Assembly (NCBI GenBank): GCA_937881735.1
Contig: CALGEH010000217.1
Location: 1-34,245, forward strand
Source of the DNA: an uncultured Shimia sp.
GTDB taxonomy: Bacteria > Pseudomonadota > Alphaproteobacteria > Rhodobacterales > Rhodobacteraceae
Length of the DNA: 34,245 nt
Direction: 5' to 3'
The position numbers and the translations under genes are program-made. Below, in pieces: positions 34,127-34,245 of this stretch. The notes beneath the pieces were generated by a model. The model ran no database searches. It was not told the origin of the DNA and saw only the letters and a program-made list of their open reading frames with translations. The first letter of the stretch is position 1. Each line of letters starts with the position of its first letter.

Positions 34127-34245
34127 TCATCGGGGCGACCACTTCAACAGATCGTTCTGCATGCTCAGGTCCGCATACATCCGCTTAAGCCGACGGTTCT
34201 CTTCTTCCATCGCTTTCATTTGGCTGACCATCGACGCATCCATGC
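34127..34245 (-). mobile_element. Truncated IS3-family orfA fragment (runs off the right edge)
   Basis: The - strand frame entering from the right edge reads MDASMVSQMKAMEEENRRLK, then RMYADLSMQNDLLK. This is the C-terminal leucine-zipper region of an IS3-family OrfA transposase. Intact relatives continue with EALGKK-like residues and then orfB; here it turns into WSPR and stops at 34127, exactly where reductase sequence begins. No terminal inverted repeat or orfB is in the window. It is evidence for an IS at the right-hand break, at least as a remnant. Confidence 0.75.

Overview
The window looks like a chromosomal segment of an alphaproteobacterium, most likely the Rhodobacterales (Roseobacter group). 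The reasons are the gene order mnmE-mnmG-rsmG-parA-parB followed by hemW-rdgB-rph and hrcA-grpE, high GC with CG-rich third positions, many GTG/TTG starts, and two perfect parS sites inside mnmG and rsmG. This arrangement usually lies near the replication origin. No database search was run; all identities rest on motifs and protein sequence recognised by eye.

Region 1 (1-4912, + strand) is the tRNA-modification and partitioning block: the 3' end of mnmE, then mnmG, rsmG, parA and parB, tightly packed, with parS sites at the starts of mnmG and rsmG. Region 2 (4909-9132) has hemW, rdgB and rph on the - strand, divergent from hrcA-grpE on the + strand. Region 3 (9135-16816) holds a CocE/NonD-type hydrolase translationally coupled to mutS (-), the malic enzyme-phosphotransacetylase fusion maeB (+) and an exported MsrA (-). 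Region 4 (16973-21715) holds an aminotransferase class IV-sulfotransferase pair (+), argG (-), ilvA (+) with a possible short leader ORF, and a small Hpt protein (-). Region 5 (21716-27490) holds a response regulator-PP2C phosphatase (+), a Nudix hydrolase (-) and a four-gene overlapping operon: hslO, a CoA-type Nudix hydrolase, cca and a TrmA/RlmD-family RNA methyltransferase. Region 6 (27550-31772) is an envelope and heme block: an L,D-transpeptidase lipoprotein, a CAP-domain lipoprotein, a Tat-exported L,D-transpeptidase, a tiny exported membrane protein with a strong terminator, hemH and a methyltransferase.

Region 7 (about 31.8-34.2 kb) is different. The orderly chromosome breaks inside comF. 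After about 76 codons, comF is joined in frame to the 3' part of an oligopeptide-type ABC ATPase that lacks its Walker A. A 440-base stretch follows with an interrupted, unrecognised ORF. Then comes an aldo/keto reductase gene missing its 5' end, with unusual residues at two catalytic positions and a natural C-terminal run of eight histidines. The window ends in a truncated IS3-family orfA fused at the point where the reductase gene is cut. This looks like a rearrangement scar built from pieces of accessory DNA, and it is the most unusual part of the window.

I found no CRISPR array, rRNA, tRNA or intact transposon. The strongest general observations are the parS sites hidden in coding sequence, a set of five 8-base gene overlaps that all use GTG or TTG starts, and the mosaic right end.
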